DNA from: Rhodospirillales bacterium
Lineage (GTDB): Bacteria > Pseudomonadota > Alphaproteobacteria > Micavibrionales > UBA1664
Length of the DNA: 64,000 bases
Assembly: GCA_023898805.1 (NCBI GenBank)
Contig: CP060260.1
Coordinates: 1,878,050 to 1,942,049 of the forward strand
Direction: 5' to 3'
The translations under genes and the position numbers were made by a program. The notes under the pieces were generated by a model, which made no database searches, was not told the DNA's origin, and saw only the letters and a program-made list of their open reading frames with translations. This document shows, one piece after another, positions 18,110 through 26,111 of this stretch (its first letter is position 1; each line of letters starts with the position of its first letter).

Positions 18110-18327
18110 GGGTCTAACCTAACGTGCTTTTGTCGGTGAATGATGGCCTGAAACATAATGCCCGCGCCGTGGCCTGTCCATACGCTTCCGCCACCATTCC
18201 ACCGGCGTGGTAAGGGGGCGTCACGCAGTATCCGTGGATGAATGCTTTCTTTTCTGGACAAGCGGTTTAGCCGCCGTTATTCGTGTTTCTTATCAGCAAA
18301 ACGAAAATGCAAAAAATTGGTGGGGTC

Positions 18328-18540
18328 ATGGACCTGCAAGATTGTCTTGATCGCCTGACGGCGGCGGTAGGCGAATTGGAGAAAATCGCGGCGCACGCGG
18401 ACAACGACGTCCGCGCCCGGCAGATCGACCTGTTCGGCGGTGCGCCGCGCAAACTTGCGGCCGACAACACGCTGGTCGCCAAAACGCTCGACCGCACCAT
18501 CGAGCGCGTGGAAAACCTTTTAAAGGCAGGGAGCCGTTAA
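18328..18540 (+). CDS. Small zapA-linked coiled-coil protein
   Basis: A 70-aa acidic helical protein beginning MDLQDCLDRL, predicted to be coiled coil for most of its length (VGELEKIAAH, KTLDRTIERVENLL). Small proteins of this type (DUF4164-like) sit before zapA in alphaproteobacteria. The frame opens at a GTG at 18283 and has another ATG at 18307; I chose 18328 because GGTGGGG precedes it and the upstream residues are not coiled coil. Three bases separate it from zapA, so the two are coupled. A role in the divisome is inferred from position only. Confidence 0.65.
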   Translation: MDLQDCLDRLTAAVGELEKIAAHADNDVRARQIDLFGGAPRKLAADNTLVAKTLDRTIERVENLLKAGSR

Positions 18541-18543
18541 CCG

Positions 18544-19068
18544 ATGTCCAAGACCACGATCACCGTCAACAACCGCCCGTTCACCATCGCCTGCGACGAC
18601 GGGCAGGAATCGCGGGTGCAGCAGCTTGGCGCCTATGTCGACGAACGCTTCAAGGAATTGCAGCAGGCCGGCGCCGCCCCGAACGAAACCTATGGGCTGG
18701 TCCTGACCGCGCTGGTGATTGCCGACGATATGTTTGAAAGCCGCGATGCCGCACAAAAGGCGGCGATGCAGGCCCAAAACGCGCAGGCCGCCCCGGCTGG
18801 GCCCACGCAGGAACAGATCGACGCGCATATCGCGCAGGTGACGCAGGAAATGGCCCAGGGCTATGAACGCCGCATCGCCGAAATGTCGGCGGAAATCGAC
18901 CGCCTGCGCCGTGAATCGGCACGCAATTCCTCCAACGTCACGGACATAAATCGCGCGCGCGAGGAAGCCGAGGCGAAGATGCAGGCGCGCGAGGCGGAAA
19001 TCGCCAAGGCGGTCGACAACCTGACCGACCGCCTCGAAACCGTGGTCAAAAAACTCAAACGGGCCTGA
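18544..19068 (+). CDS. zapA: Cell division protein ZapA
   Basis: A 174-aa FtsZ-associated protein. The N-terminal ZapA domain (about 1-75) contains TITVNNRPFTIACDDGQE and a YVDERFKEL helix. It is followed by an Ala/Gln-rich linker and a long charged coiled coil (about 95-172). The family is often only about 110 residues, so the extra coiled coil is notable. ZapA cross-links FtsZ filaments at mid-cell. Gene order zapA, 6S RNA candidate, ygfA is widely conserved in proteobacteria. Confidence 0.88.
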   Translation: MSKTTITVNNRPFTIACDDGQESRVQQLGAYVDERFKELQQAGAAPNETYGLVLTALVIADDMFESRDAAQKAAMQAQNAQAAPAGPTQEQIDAHIAQVTQEMAQGYERRIAEMSAEIDRLRRESARNSSNVTDINRAREEAEAKMQAREAEIAKAVDNLTDRLETVVKKLKRA

Positions 19069-19075
19069 ACCCTCC

Positions 19076-19235
19076 GCCGGGCAGAAGCCTCCCAGCCATG
19101 GGAAGTTGGTATTCCACGAAACAAATTGGAAAAACCGCTGCCGCGCGGTATATCTGTTCCCGAAGCTGCGGGGCAGGTGCAGGTACCAACATCCCTCGGG
19201 CCGATAATTGCTACTTTTGGGAGCTGTCCCTTGCG
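19076..19235 (+). ncRNA. ssrS: Candidate 6S RNA
   Basis: The gap between zapA and the 5-formyl-THF cyclo-ligase gene is the classic place for 6S RNA. The sequence can form a rod. A closing stem pairs GGGCAG (19079-19084) and CTCCCA (19089-19094) with TGGGAG (19218-19223) and CTG-T-CCC (19224-19230). After a large asymmetric bubble, GTTGGTA (19105-19111) pairs with TACCAAC (19184-19190). The bubble strand contains CCCTCGGGCCGATA, resembling the conserved CCCTGAGCCGATA of known 6S RNAs. About 155 nt is the usual size. 6S RNA binds the housekeeping sigma-RNA polymerase. The ends are approximate. Confidence 0.6.
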
Positions 19236-19360
19236 CGGGCCTTGGCCTGCGTGATACGGCGCCCACCTGGTCAACCGGGCTAGTAGTGGATTTGATGCAT
19301 ACCCACGGCTTTCGTGGCTTCACTTGTTTTTTTACCGGCGTTTCGCCATCCTGAAAACTG

Positions 19361-19942
19361 ATGGACGACCACCCTTCCGAAAAACAGCGTTTGCGCCGCG
19401 GCGCGCACGCAAAGGCCGCCGATAGCGGGGTCGAGCGCCACCGCCTCGACCGCGAACTGGCCGACCGCTTTCTGGCCGCCTTTCCGCCGGATCCGTCCAA
19501 AATCCTGTCTTTTTTCTGGCCCATGGCGCGCGAATGCGACACCCGCCCGATCGCCGAGGCCTGCCACGATTCCGGCATGCGCTGTACCCTGCCGGTGATC
19601 CGGCAGGACGGGACGCATGGTCTGGTTTTTCGGCTTTGGCAACGCGGCGCGCCGATGCGCAAATCGCGCTTCGGCACGATGGAACCTCTGCCGCAGGCCG
19701 AACGGCTTGAACCGAACATCCTGCTGGTCCCGCTGGTGATGGTGGACATGCAGGGCAACCGCCTTGGGCGCGGGGCGGGGCATTACGATGCGACGATCAT
19801 GGAACTGCGTGCGCGCCGCGACATCATGGCGATCGGCGTCGCCTATGACTGGCAGGTGTCCGAGGAATCGCTGCCGAGCGAGGCGCACGATGCCCGCCTC
19901 GACGGGCTTGTCACCCCGACGCGGGTGATCCTGTTCCCGTAA
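19361..19942 (+). CDS. ygfA: 5-formyltetrahydrofolate cyclo-ligase
   Basis: A 193-aa enzyme converting 5-formyl-THF to 5,10-methenyl-THF with ATP. The family motifs are present: LLVPLVMVDMQGNRLGRGAGHYD (about 121-143) carries the phosphate-binding LGRGAGHYD, and basic residues near the start (KQRLRRGAHAK) form the other ATP contact. It follows zapA and the 6S RNA candidate; in other bacteria it is cotranscribed with 6S RNA. Two in-frame starts near 19361 are possible and the first is used. Confidence 0.9.
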   Translation: MDDHPSEKQRLRRGAHAKAADSGVERHRLDRELADRFLAAFPPDPSKILSFFWPMARECDTRPIAEACHDSGMRCTLPVIRQDGTHGLVFRLWQRGAPMRKSRFGTMEPLPQAERLEPNILLVPLVMVDMQGNRLGRGAGHYDATIMELRARRDIMAIGVAYDWQVSEESLPSEAHDARLDGLVTPTRVILFP

Positions 19943-19954
19943 AATCGCAAATAA

Positions 19955-19983
19955 TTGACATAAATAAAAGTCTGCGCTAGCCA
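19955..19983 (+). promoter_or_regulatory. Promoter of the 405-aa gene
   Basis: TTGACA (19955-19960) and TAGCCA (19978-19983) are 17 bp apart. The same -10 variant occurs in front of the solute-binding protein gene at 56907-56912. The leader would be about 24 bases and holds a GAGGG ribosome-binding site. Confidence 0.55.
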
Positions 19984-20013
19984 TGGTTCTTTCCAATCGG
20001 GACGAGGGCAAAA

Positions 20014-21231
20014 ATGCTGGCTGAAATCGCGCGTGAGTTTTTGGAAACCGCCACAGAACGTGTGGTCACTATGTCGCTGACTATTGAGGCGTATGACCGG
20101 CGTCTGGCCGCGCTTGCCCGCATCGCCGCCGACCCGGAATTCGTGACCGAAACCACCGACCACGAAGCCATCATCGAACGCGCCGTGGCCGCGGGTTTCA
20201 CGGAAGGCGGGGATTCATGGGCCAAAGACTCGGAAACGGCAAAGTTTTTGGCGCATTGGGGTGATCTTGTGCGCACGGTGGCCAGACGCAAGGCGGACGA
20301 GGCGATCCGGGTGTTGCAGCTTGACCGCCGCCATCTGTTCGAGAACATTTTTTACACGCGCGTAGAAGAACCGGGCATACGCCACACTGACAGCGATCGT
20401 CGCTATGACATCTGGGGCAAGCTCCAGCAGCACGCGGTTTTCTGGAGGGATGATGCATTCGGTGACGCCAGTGCCCAGCATTTTAATATCCTCAATACCA
20501 TCACCGATCAGGTGCGGCAGAAAACACCGGGCACCAGCGTGGTCGATCAGGGCGGGGACCGCGGCTTTTTTGTCGCGATCAATCTGGCGGCAAAACGCCG
20601 GGCAGTCTATTTCCGGGGGCTGGCCAGTGCATGTTTCAGCCAAAATCTATTAACGCATGACGGTATATACAAATTGCTTGGTTTTTTGAACAAGGCAGTC
20701 CAAGGGGACTTCACGGACACTGTATTTAATCGGGCCGTCGAGACAGTTTCGGGAGATTTTAAAAACCCGGATGCCGATCACTTAGACAGGCAACGTATAC
20801 GGAATGTGATTGCCGAGCAGTGGAGGTTTAGTGCGCCGGCCGAAAGTGTGTCACATTTTGCAAATCAGGTTCTGGGATCGGACCGCCGCCAACAACGAGG
20901 GCCGAGTCTGGTGATGCAATTCAGAGCGGCCGTACAGGCGGAAATCGATGAATCGCGGCGCGCGTATGAAAACACGCGCCGTCCCACGCTGCAAAAAGGT
21001 GTGGAGGCGCTGTTGAAAGCGTTCTTAGGAAACGATCGCACGATGCTCAAAGACGCGACGCTGGCGGATATCGAATGCGCGGTGGATAACACGATTGACG
21101 TGCATGGGTGGCGCTGGCGTTCTCGACCGGATCGGTCCGGGCGGGAACAGGCGGTGACGATTCTTTGGGATGCGCTCAGCAAGCTCCGCGATCAGAATAA
21201 GGGCTGGAGCCAGCATCGCCACAGGATGTAA
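20014..21231 (+). CDS. Hypothetical protein (405 aa)
   Basis: A soluble, mostly helical protein with no signal peptide, membrane segment or recognised domain. It is rich in Arg and Asp/Glu and has HYDxH-like or metal-type motifs nowhere that I can see. The start is supported by GAGGG five bases upstream and by a promoter 30 bp before it. The second half uses more A/T-ending codons than its neighbours (for example around 20640-20800), which could mark a younger or transferred gene. It stands alone between ygfA and the convergent pseudo-HPt gene. Confidence 0.6.
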   Translation: MLAEIAREFLETATERVVTMSLTIEAYDRRLAALARIAADPEFVTETTDHEAIIERAVAAGFTEGGDSWAKDSETAKFLAHWGDLVRTVARRKADEAIRVLQLDRRHLFENIFYTRVEEPGIRHTDSDRRYDIWGKLQQHAVFWRDDAFGDASAQHFNILNTITDQVRQKTPGTSVVDQGGDRGFFVAINLAAKRRAVYFRGLASACFSQNLLTHDGIYKLLGFLNKAVQGDFTDTVFNRAVETVSGDFKNPDADHLDRQRIRNVIAEQWRFSAPAESVSHFANQVLGSDRRQQRGPSLVMQFRAAVQAEIDESRRAYENTRRPTLQKGVEALLKAFLGNDRTMLKDATLADIECAVDNTIDVHGWRWRSRPDRSGREQAVTILWDALSKLRDQNKGWSQHRHRM

Positions 21232-21239
21232 ATACCGTC

Positions 21240-21761
21240 CTACGGCGCGTATTTCTCGTAAAAGCGTTTGCATGCCTCGTCCAGCGCGCTGTACAGCTCG
21301 GACCCATGTTCGCTGATTTCCTCGGCGCCTTCGCCCATCAGCATGATCGCCTGCAGCGCGTTGATGAAACCGTTGATGACGTCCAGCGCGTCGTGGTTCG
21401 GTTCGTGCAGGAATTCCAGAAACCGCACCAGCCGCCCGGCAACCGCGGTGATCAGCGGGTATCCGAACATGCCGCCATTGGCCTTCAGTTGCATGGCGGG
21501 GTACAGCATGGTGACGATCAGGGTTTCGTCCTCGATCGCGCCGCGCTGTAACTGCGTCATGCGCAAACCTTCCTGTAGCGCGGTCAAAAACCGCTGCCCG
21601 ATCGGCAGGAAATCTACATTCGAGGTTTCGATCAGCTTTTGCGCCTTTTCAAGGATGCGTTCGTCCAGCCCGCCAGCCCCGGCCTTGACCTTAAGCGTAT
21701 TGGGCGGGGTGATGAATTCGGCGCGGCGCAACGGTTCGCGGTTCATGTCGGGTCCGGCCAT
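21240..21761 (-). CDS. HPt-domain-like protein lacking the phosphorylatable histidine
   Basis: A 173-aa helical protein encoded three bases after a response regulator. Residues 88-110 (PAMQLKANGGMFGYPLITA and onward) match the HPt signature HxLKGxxxxFG found in alphaproteobacterial HPt proteins, but the histidine position is Met90 and the following Gly is Ala94. It therefore has the fold and surface of a histidine phosphotransfer domain without the phosphate-accepting residue. It may hold or sequester its partner regulator. The first 30 residues are a variable tail. Confidence 0.6.
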   Translation of the reverse strand: MAGPDMNREPLRRAEFITPPNTLKVKAGAGGLDERILEKAQKLIETSNVDFLPIGQRFLTALQEGLRMTQLQRGAIEDETLIVTMLYPAMQLKANGGMFGYPLITAVAGRLVRFLEFLHEPNHDALDVINGFINALQAIMLMGEGAEEISEHGSELYSALDEACKRFYEKYAP

Positions 21762-21764
21762 GGC

Positions 21765-22280
21765 CTAGTCGTCCTTTCCGGTCAGGCTGTGATCGCTGGT
21801 CCGCCGCCACGGGCCGGCGAAATCGTCGAATTCGCGCACGCGGCGCCGATCTGGCCCGAAAAATCCCGGCGCGCGCACGAACTGGCGCGGGCGCTCGATG
21901 ACCTGCGCGATGCGTTTATACAGGTCGCGCGCCTGAAAGGGTTTGACCAGAAACTCGCTCACCCCGGCATCGCGCGCCTCCTCGACGCGCTTTTTCGCGG
22001 AAAATCCGGTCATCAGGATGATCGGCACGAAAGGCGAGGGCGACCGTGGTTCGGTCCGGATCAGGTGCGTAAGCTCGATTCCGTCCATCGGCTTCATCAT
22101 CCAGTCGGCGATGACGATATCCGGGTTATGGCGGCAGAACAGGGTAAACCCTTCCTCCCCGTTGCGGGCCAGAATGACCGAGGATACGCCAAATGTCTCA
22201 AGGATCGACTTGGTTAAAAGCGCCATGGGCTGGTTGTCTTCGACCACCAGCACGGAAATATTCTGGAACTGATAGGGCAT
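21765..22280 (-). CDS. CheY-like response regulator with C-terminal tail
   Basis: A 171-aa protein. The receiver domain (about 7-128) has the acidic pair Glu14/Asp15, phospho-acceptor Asp59 in IVIADWMMKP, the switch Thr in ILMTGFSA and Lys in LVKPF, so it should be phosphorylatable. The remaining 40 residues are basic and disordered with no DNA-binding domain. It is the first gene of a pair with the pseudo-HPt protein. No sensor kinase is nearby. It starts 65 bp from divergent yebC. Confidence 0.88.
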   Translation of the reverse strand: MPYQFQNISVLVVEDNQPMALLTKSILETFGVSSVILARNGEEGFTLFCRHNPDIVIADWMMKPMDGIELTHLIRTEPRSPSPFVPIILMTGFSAKKRVEEARDAGVSEFLVKPFQARDLYKRIAQVIERPRQFVRAPGFFGPDRRRVREFDDFAGPWRRTSDHSLTGKDD

Positions 22281-22345
22281 TGTGCATCCTGAGCATTGAA
22301 AAGAGCATTCCTAGAAATTATAACCGAAGGCCGAAGGTAAGGACA

Positions 22346-23098
22346 ATGGCAGGCCATTCCCACGCAAAGAACGTCGCCCGGCGCAAGGAAGCCCAGGGCA
22401 AGAAAAAAGCAAGCCTCTTTGGCAAGATCGCGCGCGGCATCACGGTCGCGGCCAAGGGCGGCGGCCCGGACCCGGACATGAATCCGCGTCTGCGCATCGC
22501 CATCGCCAAGGCGAAAGAGGTCAGCATGCCCAACGACCGCATCAAGCGGGCGATTGAACAGGGCCTGCCCGGCGCCGCCGATGGCAAGGATTATCAGGAA
22601 GCGCGCTACGAAGGATACGGCCCCGGCGGTGTCGCCGTGGTCGTCGAATGCCTGACTGACAACGTCGCGCGCACCGTGGGCGACGTGCGTCTGGCCTTCA
22701 CCAAATTCGGCGGCACGCTGGGCACGGCGGGCTCGGTGTCCTTCATGTTCGAGAAACTGGGCGAAATCGCTTATCCCGCTGCCGCAGCCGGGGCCGATGC
22801 GATGTTCGAGGCAGGAGTCGAGGCAGGGGCCCAGAACGTCGAAAGCGACGACGAATACCACAGCATCCACACCGCGATCACCGATCTGGCCGCGGTAAGC
22901 GAGGCGCTGGAAGGCAAATTCGGGCCCGCCGCCGAATCGGGACTGATCTGGAAGCCGTTGAACCCGCACCCCGTGACCGCGCTTGAAGCCGCGCAAAACC
23001 TGATGAAACTGATCGACGCGCTGGAAGACAACGACGACGTGCAGGACGTTTTCACCAACATGGACCTGCCCGACGATCTGGCTGCGCAACTGGGCTGA
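22346..23098 (+). CDS. yebC: YebC/PmpR/TACO1-family protein
   Basis: A 250-aa protein with the family start MAGHSHAKNVARRKEAQ and the GYGPGGVAVVVECLTDN segment in domain 2. The family includes transcriptional regulators and, more recently, ribosome-associated factors that relieve stalling. I use the Met of MAGHSHAKN with GGTAAGG upstream; the longer frame is not conserved. It lies before ruvC, separated by a dispersed repeat; yebC-ruvC-ruvA-ruvB is a common order in proteobacteria. Confidence 0.95.
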   Translation: MAGHSHAKNVARRKEAQGKKKASLFGKIARGITVAAKGGGPDPDMNPRLRIAIAKAKEVSMPNDRIKRAIEQGLPGAADGKDYQEARYEGYGPGGVAVVVECLTDNVARTVGDVRLAFTKFGGTLGTAGSVSFMFEKLGEIAYPAAAAGADAMFEAGVEAGAQNVESDDEYHSIHTAITDLAAVSEALEGKFGPAAESGLIWKPLNPHPVTALEAAQNLMKLIDALEDNDDVQDVFTNMDLPDDLAAQLG

Positions 23099-23130
23099 TC
23101 GTTGAGGATGCGGGTGAATTTTCCCGCAGT

Positions 23131-23212
23131 CATGGCGAGGATGGCAAGGCCCGACATGGCAATCCATACGACCCATGGATTGCTTCGCTCCCGTTGGTTG
23201 CTCGCAATGACG
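23131..23212. repeat. Dispersed palindromic repeat, family A
   Basis: CATGGCGAGG...GGCAATCCAT and ATGGATTGCTTCG...CTCGCAATG form an imperfect inverted repeat between yebC and ruvC, related to the unit at 14764-14862. Confidence 0.75.
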
Positions 23213-23273
23213 CGGTAACGGTCTTTTTCTATCGGCAATGAATCTATCGCCTGTTGTGCCGAACGATGGTTGA

Positions 23274-23774
23274 ATGGGCGGGATGACGTCCGTCCGCATT
23301 CTTGGTATCGATCCAGGCCTCAACCGCACCGGTTGGGGCGTGATCGATTATACCGACAACCGGTTAAGCTTCGTGGCCGGCGGTTGCATCCATCCCGACG
23401 CGAGGGCGCCGATGGCCATGCGGCTGGGCGAAATCGACCGCGGCCTTGCGGCAGTGATTGCCGAATGGACACCGGATGAGGCGGCGATCGAGGAAACCTT
23501 CTCCAACACCAACGCGGCCTCCACCCTCAAACTGGGCATGGCGCGCGGCGTGGCCTTTGTCGCACCGGCGCGTGCGGGGCTTGTGGTGGGCGAATATGCG
23601 GCCAACACGGTCAAAAAGGCGGTGGTCGGCGCCGGGCACGCGGGCAAGGAACAGGTGCAGGCCATGGTCAAGATCCTGCTGCCCAAGGCCAGCTTTGAAA
23701 TCGCCGATACCGCCGATGCGCTGGCGGTGGCCATCTGCCATGCGCATCACAGGACATCCAATAATTTGACATAA
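23274..23774 (+). CDS. ruvC: Holliday junction endonuclease RuvC
   Basis: A 166-aa resolvase that cuts Holliday junctions left by RuvAB. The four catalytic carboxylates are visible: Asp13 in LGIDPGLNRTG, Glu73 or Glu74 in AIEETFSN, and two Asp in EIADTADALA (about 143-150). An alternative ATG at 23283 removes three residues and cannot be excluded, since neither start has a clear ribosome-binding site. ruvA and ruvB follow after one inserted gene. Confidence 0.95.
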   Translation: MGGMTSVRILGIDPGLNRTGWGVIDYTDNRLSFVAGGCIHPDARAPMAMRLGEIDRGLAAVIAEWTPDEAAIEETFSNTNAASTLKLGMARGVAFVAPARAGLVVGEYAANTVKKAVVGAGHAGKEQVQAMVKILLPKASFEIADTADALAVAICHAHHRTSNNLT

Positions 23775-23794
23775 TAATAAAAACCGGGCATGAT
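23766..23794 (+). promoter_or_regulatory. Promoter of the 147-aa exported protein gene
   Basis: TTGACA (23766-23771) and CATGAT (23789-23794) are 17 bp apart, inside the end of ruvC. Initiation about seven bases on falls at the ATG at 23802, predicting a leaderless or nearly leaderless mRNA. Confidence 0.5.
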
Positions 23795-23801
23795 CTGCGC
23801 C

Positions 23802-24245
23802 ATGACACGCAAATCCGCCGCCCTCGCGCTTGCCCTTGCTGCCGCGCAAATCACGCCCGTAAACGCGGGCAAACTGGCCCAAATGGAACAGATGGAGCCG
23901 GTACAGCCGGTGATGCGACTGATCGAACACCGGTTTTGTGACGGCAAGAAAGGCATCCTCGCCAGCGGTATCGTTGTGTCCGGTCCGCTGCCGCTAAAGG
24001 CCGGAAGCATTCTGCGCGACGAACTGAACAAATCAAAAAATGTCATGGATCTCGCGATCGAGAGCGATTTCGCCTACCTCTCCGGCGATGAAAAGACCGC
24101 CAGAAATCCGCTGAACAGGTATTTCGCCACCCTCGCCAAGGCAGTCGAAAAACGCACCGGCAAGCGTGTGAAGATCGAACTGGTGAATCCGCGTTTCAAG
24201 GAAGATGGTCCCTGCGTTTCGCAACGCAAGCTCGCATTCATCTGA
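23802..24245 (+). CDS. Small exported hypothetical protein
   Basis: A 147-aa protein with a signal peptide (MTRKSAALALALAAAQITPVNA, cleavage near residue 22-23). The mature part is basic with two Cys residues (HRFCDGKK and GPCVSQRK) that may form a disulfide. No family is recognised. The earlier ATG at 23790 lies in the predicted -10 element, so the start at 23802 is preferred. The gene splits the ruvC and ruvAB genes. Confidence 0.6.
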   Translation: MTRKSAALALALAAAQITPVNAGKLAQMEQMEPVQPVMRLIEHRFCDGKKGILASGIVVSGPLPLKAGSILRDELNKSKNVMDLAIESDFAYLSGDEKTARNPLNRYFATLAKAVEKRTGKRVKIELVNPRFKEDGPCVSQRKLAFI

Positions 24246-24425
24246 CGGCTTACAAAAAAGCCGTCTGCGGGCAAAAGCCGGAATCCACCGAAAAAAACTG
24301 AATAAACCCCGTGTCGCGGTTGGCCTTGCAGCCTTGCATGTACGCCATGGCCGGAAATAGCAAATTTTTGCGGATGCACGTGGATTGAGGCTGTCATTTG
24401 CGAACAAACCGGGTACGCTGGTGCC
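24246..24425. other. Intergenic region before ruvAB
   Basis: It begins with a perfect hairpin (GACGGCTT/AAGCCGTC, 24243-24264) without a T-run. Near its end GAAC-AAACCGG-GTAC (about 24403-24417) resembles the alphaproteobacterial LexA-type box GAAC-N7-GAAC with one mismatch, which would fit damage control of ruvAB but is weak. No convincing gene is present. Confidence 0.35.
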
Positions 24426-25052
24426 ATGATTGGCAAATTGCGCGGCATTATCGACCAGATTTCGGGAAACCAGATCATCCTCGACGTGGGCGGGGTGGGA
24501 TATGTCGTTCAGGCGGGCGCGCGCACGTTGGGCGCCGTCGGCGGCGCGGGCGAGGGCGCGACCCTGCTGATCGAAACCGTGGTGCGCGAGGACGCGATCA
24601 CCCTTTACGGCTTTGCCGACGCGGCCGAACGCTTCTGGTTCAAGACCCTGACGACGGTACAGGGCGTGGGGCCGAAAGTGGCCCTGTCCATCCTTTCCGC
24701 CTGCACGCCGGATCAACTGCAACTGGCGATCGGCGCGCGCGACCACGCGCCGCTGACGCGGGCCGAGGGCGTGGGCCCGAAACTGGCCCAGCGCATCGTC
24801 ATGGAACTGAAGGACAAGGCGGTTGCGGCGCTGCCCGCGATCGCGCTGCCCGCGTCGCCTGAATCGCGGCAAAAACGCGCCAAACCCGCCAACGATGCCG
24901 CGAACCATGCCGAGGATGCGGTTTCCGCGCTGGTCAATCTTGGCTATGGGCGCTCGGACGCGTATCAGGCGGTGAACGCCGTCATGCAGCGCGGCGAGGC
25001 AAGCGATCTTTCCGCCATCATCTCTCTTTCACTGAAGGAGATCGCGGCATGA
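24426..25052 (+). CDS. ruvA: Holliday junction DNA helicase subunit RuvA
   Basis: A 208-aa protein. The N-terminal OB-fold domain starts MIGKLRGIIDQISG, two helix-hairpin-helix motifs follow (TTVQGVGPKVALSILS near 78-93 and AEGVGPKLAQRIVMELKDK near 115-133), and the C-terminal UBA-like domain contacts RuvB (AEDAVSALVNLGYGRSDAY). RuvA tetramers clamp the junction and load RuvB. The stop overlaps the ruvB start as ATGA. Confidence 0.96.
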   Translation: MIGKLRGIIDQISGNQIILDVGGVGYVVQAGARTLGAVGGAGEGATLLIETVVREDAITLYGFADAAERFWFKTLTTVQGVGPKVALSILSACTPDQLQLAIGARDHAPLTRAEGVGPKLAQRIVMELKDKAVAALPAIALPASPESRQKRAKPANDAANHAEDAVSALVNLGYGRSDAYQAVNAVMQRGEASDLSAIISLSLKEIAA

Positions 25053-26074
25053 GGGCCGAGGCGCTGAACGTCGAAAAACAGAATGGCGATGCCGAGGACG
25101 TGGCCCTGCGTCCGCGCGCGCTGGCCGAATTCACCGGCCAGAAACAGGCGCGCGAGAATCTGGCCGTGTTCATCGCCGCCGCGAAAAAAAGGGGCGAGGC
25201 GCTGGACCACGTCCTGCTGCACGGCCCGCCGGGGTTGGGCAAGACGACTTTGGCCCAGATCGTCGCGCGCGAACTGGGCGTCGGGTTCAAGGCAACCTCA
25301 GGCCCCGTCATTGCGCGGGCGGGCGATCTGGCCGCGATCCTGACCAATCTGCAACCGATGGACGTGTTGTTCATCGACGAGATTCACCGCCTCAACCCGG
25401 TGGTCGAGGAAATCCTGTACCCCGCGATGGAGGACCGCAAACTCGACATCATGATCGGCGAGGGGCCGTCCGCCCGCAGCGTCCAGATCGACCTGCCGCC
25501 CTTTACGCTGGTGGCGGCGACGACGCGTTCGGGCCTGCTGACCACGCCATTGCGCGAACGCTTCGGCATTCCGCTGCGTCTGGAATTTTATACCCACGAC
25601 GAACTGACGGGCATCGTCGCCCGCGCCGCGAACATTCTGGGCGCACCGCTCGATACCACCGGCGCGCGCGAAATCGCCCGCCGCGCGCGTGGCACCCCGC
25701 GCATTGCCGGAAGGCTGGTGCGCCGCGTGCGCGACTTCGCGCAGGTCGGCGGCCATGCGCTGATCACCGCGTCCGTGGCCGATGACGCGCTGCGCCGCCT
25801 TGATATCGACGCGGGCGGATTGGACGCGATGGACCGGCGTTATCTGGCCACCATTGTCGATCATTACGACGGCGGGCCGGTGGGCATCGAAACGATGGCC
25901 GCGACCTTGTCCGAGGAACGCGACGTGATCGAGGACGTGATCGAACCCTATCTGATCCAGCAGGGCCTGATCCAGCGCACCCCGCGCGGCCGCTGCGTCG
26001 CGGCGGGCGGTTACCGCGCGCTGGGCCGCGAGGCACCCGCGCGCCCCGCCGCGTCCGACCTGTTTACGGAATAA
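25049..26074 (+). CDS. ruvB: Holliday junction branch-migration ATPase RuvB
   Basis: A 341-aa AAA+ motor. Walker A is GPPGLGKTT (59-67), Walker B is LFIDEIHRL (about 110-118), sensor 1 lies in VAATTRSGLL and the arginine finger in LRERFGIPLRL. The C-terminal winged helix ends with IQRTPRGR. Hexamers pump DNA through the RuvA-bound junction. It is translationally coupled to ruvA. Confidence 0.97.
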   Translation: MRAEALNVEKQNGDAEDVALRPRALAEFTGQKQARENLAVFIAAAKKRGEALDHVLLHGPPGLGKTTLAQIVARELGVGFKATSGPVIARAGDLAAILTNLQPMDVLFIDEIHRLNPVVEEILYPAMEDRKLDIMIGEGPSARSVQIDLPPFTLVAATTRSGLLTTPLRERFGIPLRLEFYTHDELTGIVARAANILGAPLDTTGAREIARRARGTPRIAGRLVRRVRDFAQVGGHALITASVADDALRRLDIDAGGLDAMDRRYLATIVDHYDGGPVGIETMAATLSEERDVIEDVIEPYLIQQGLIQRTPRGRCVAAGGYRALGREAPARPAASDLFTE

Positions 26075-26111
26075 TTTGCATAAGCAAAAAAACTTGTGCA
26101 AGCTGCTTGGC

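Noticed and set aside
16319..18139. Long 606-codon plus-strand frame across the transketolase gene
   Set aside because: It is the antisense shadow of tkt caused by high GC codon bias; the Arg/Gly/His-rich product has no domain.
18861..19274. Minus-strand ORF covering the 6S RNA candidate
   Set aside because: The plus-strand RNA structure and synteny explain the region better, and the peptide shows no family.
23099..23273. Hidden gene between yebC and ruvC
   Set aside because: The region is filled by the family A palindromic repeat and has no frame of useful length.
24245..24347. 32-codon minus-strand ORF (starts MAYMQGCKANRD) in the gap before ruvAB
   Set aside because: It is short, has no ribosome-binding site or promoter, and its end is part of a hairpin. 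No evidence of translation.
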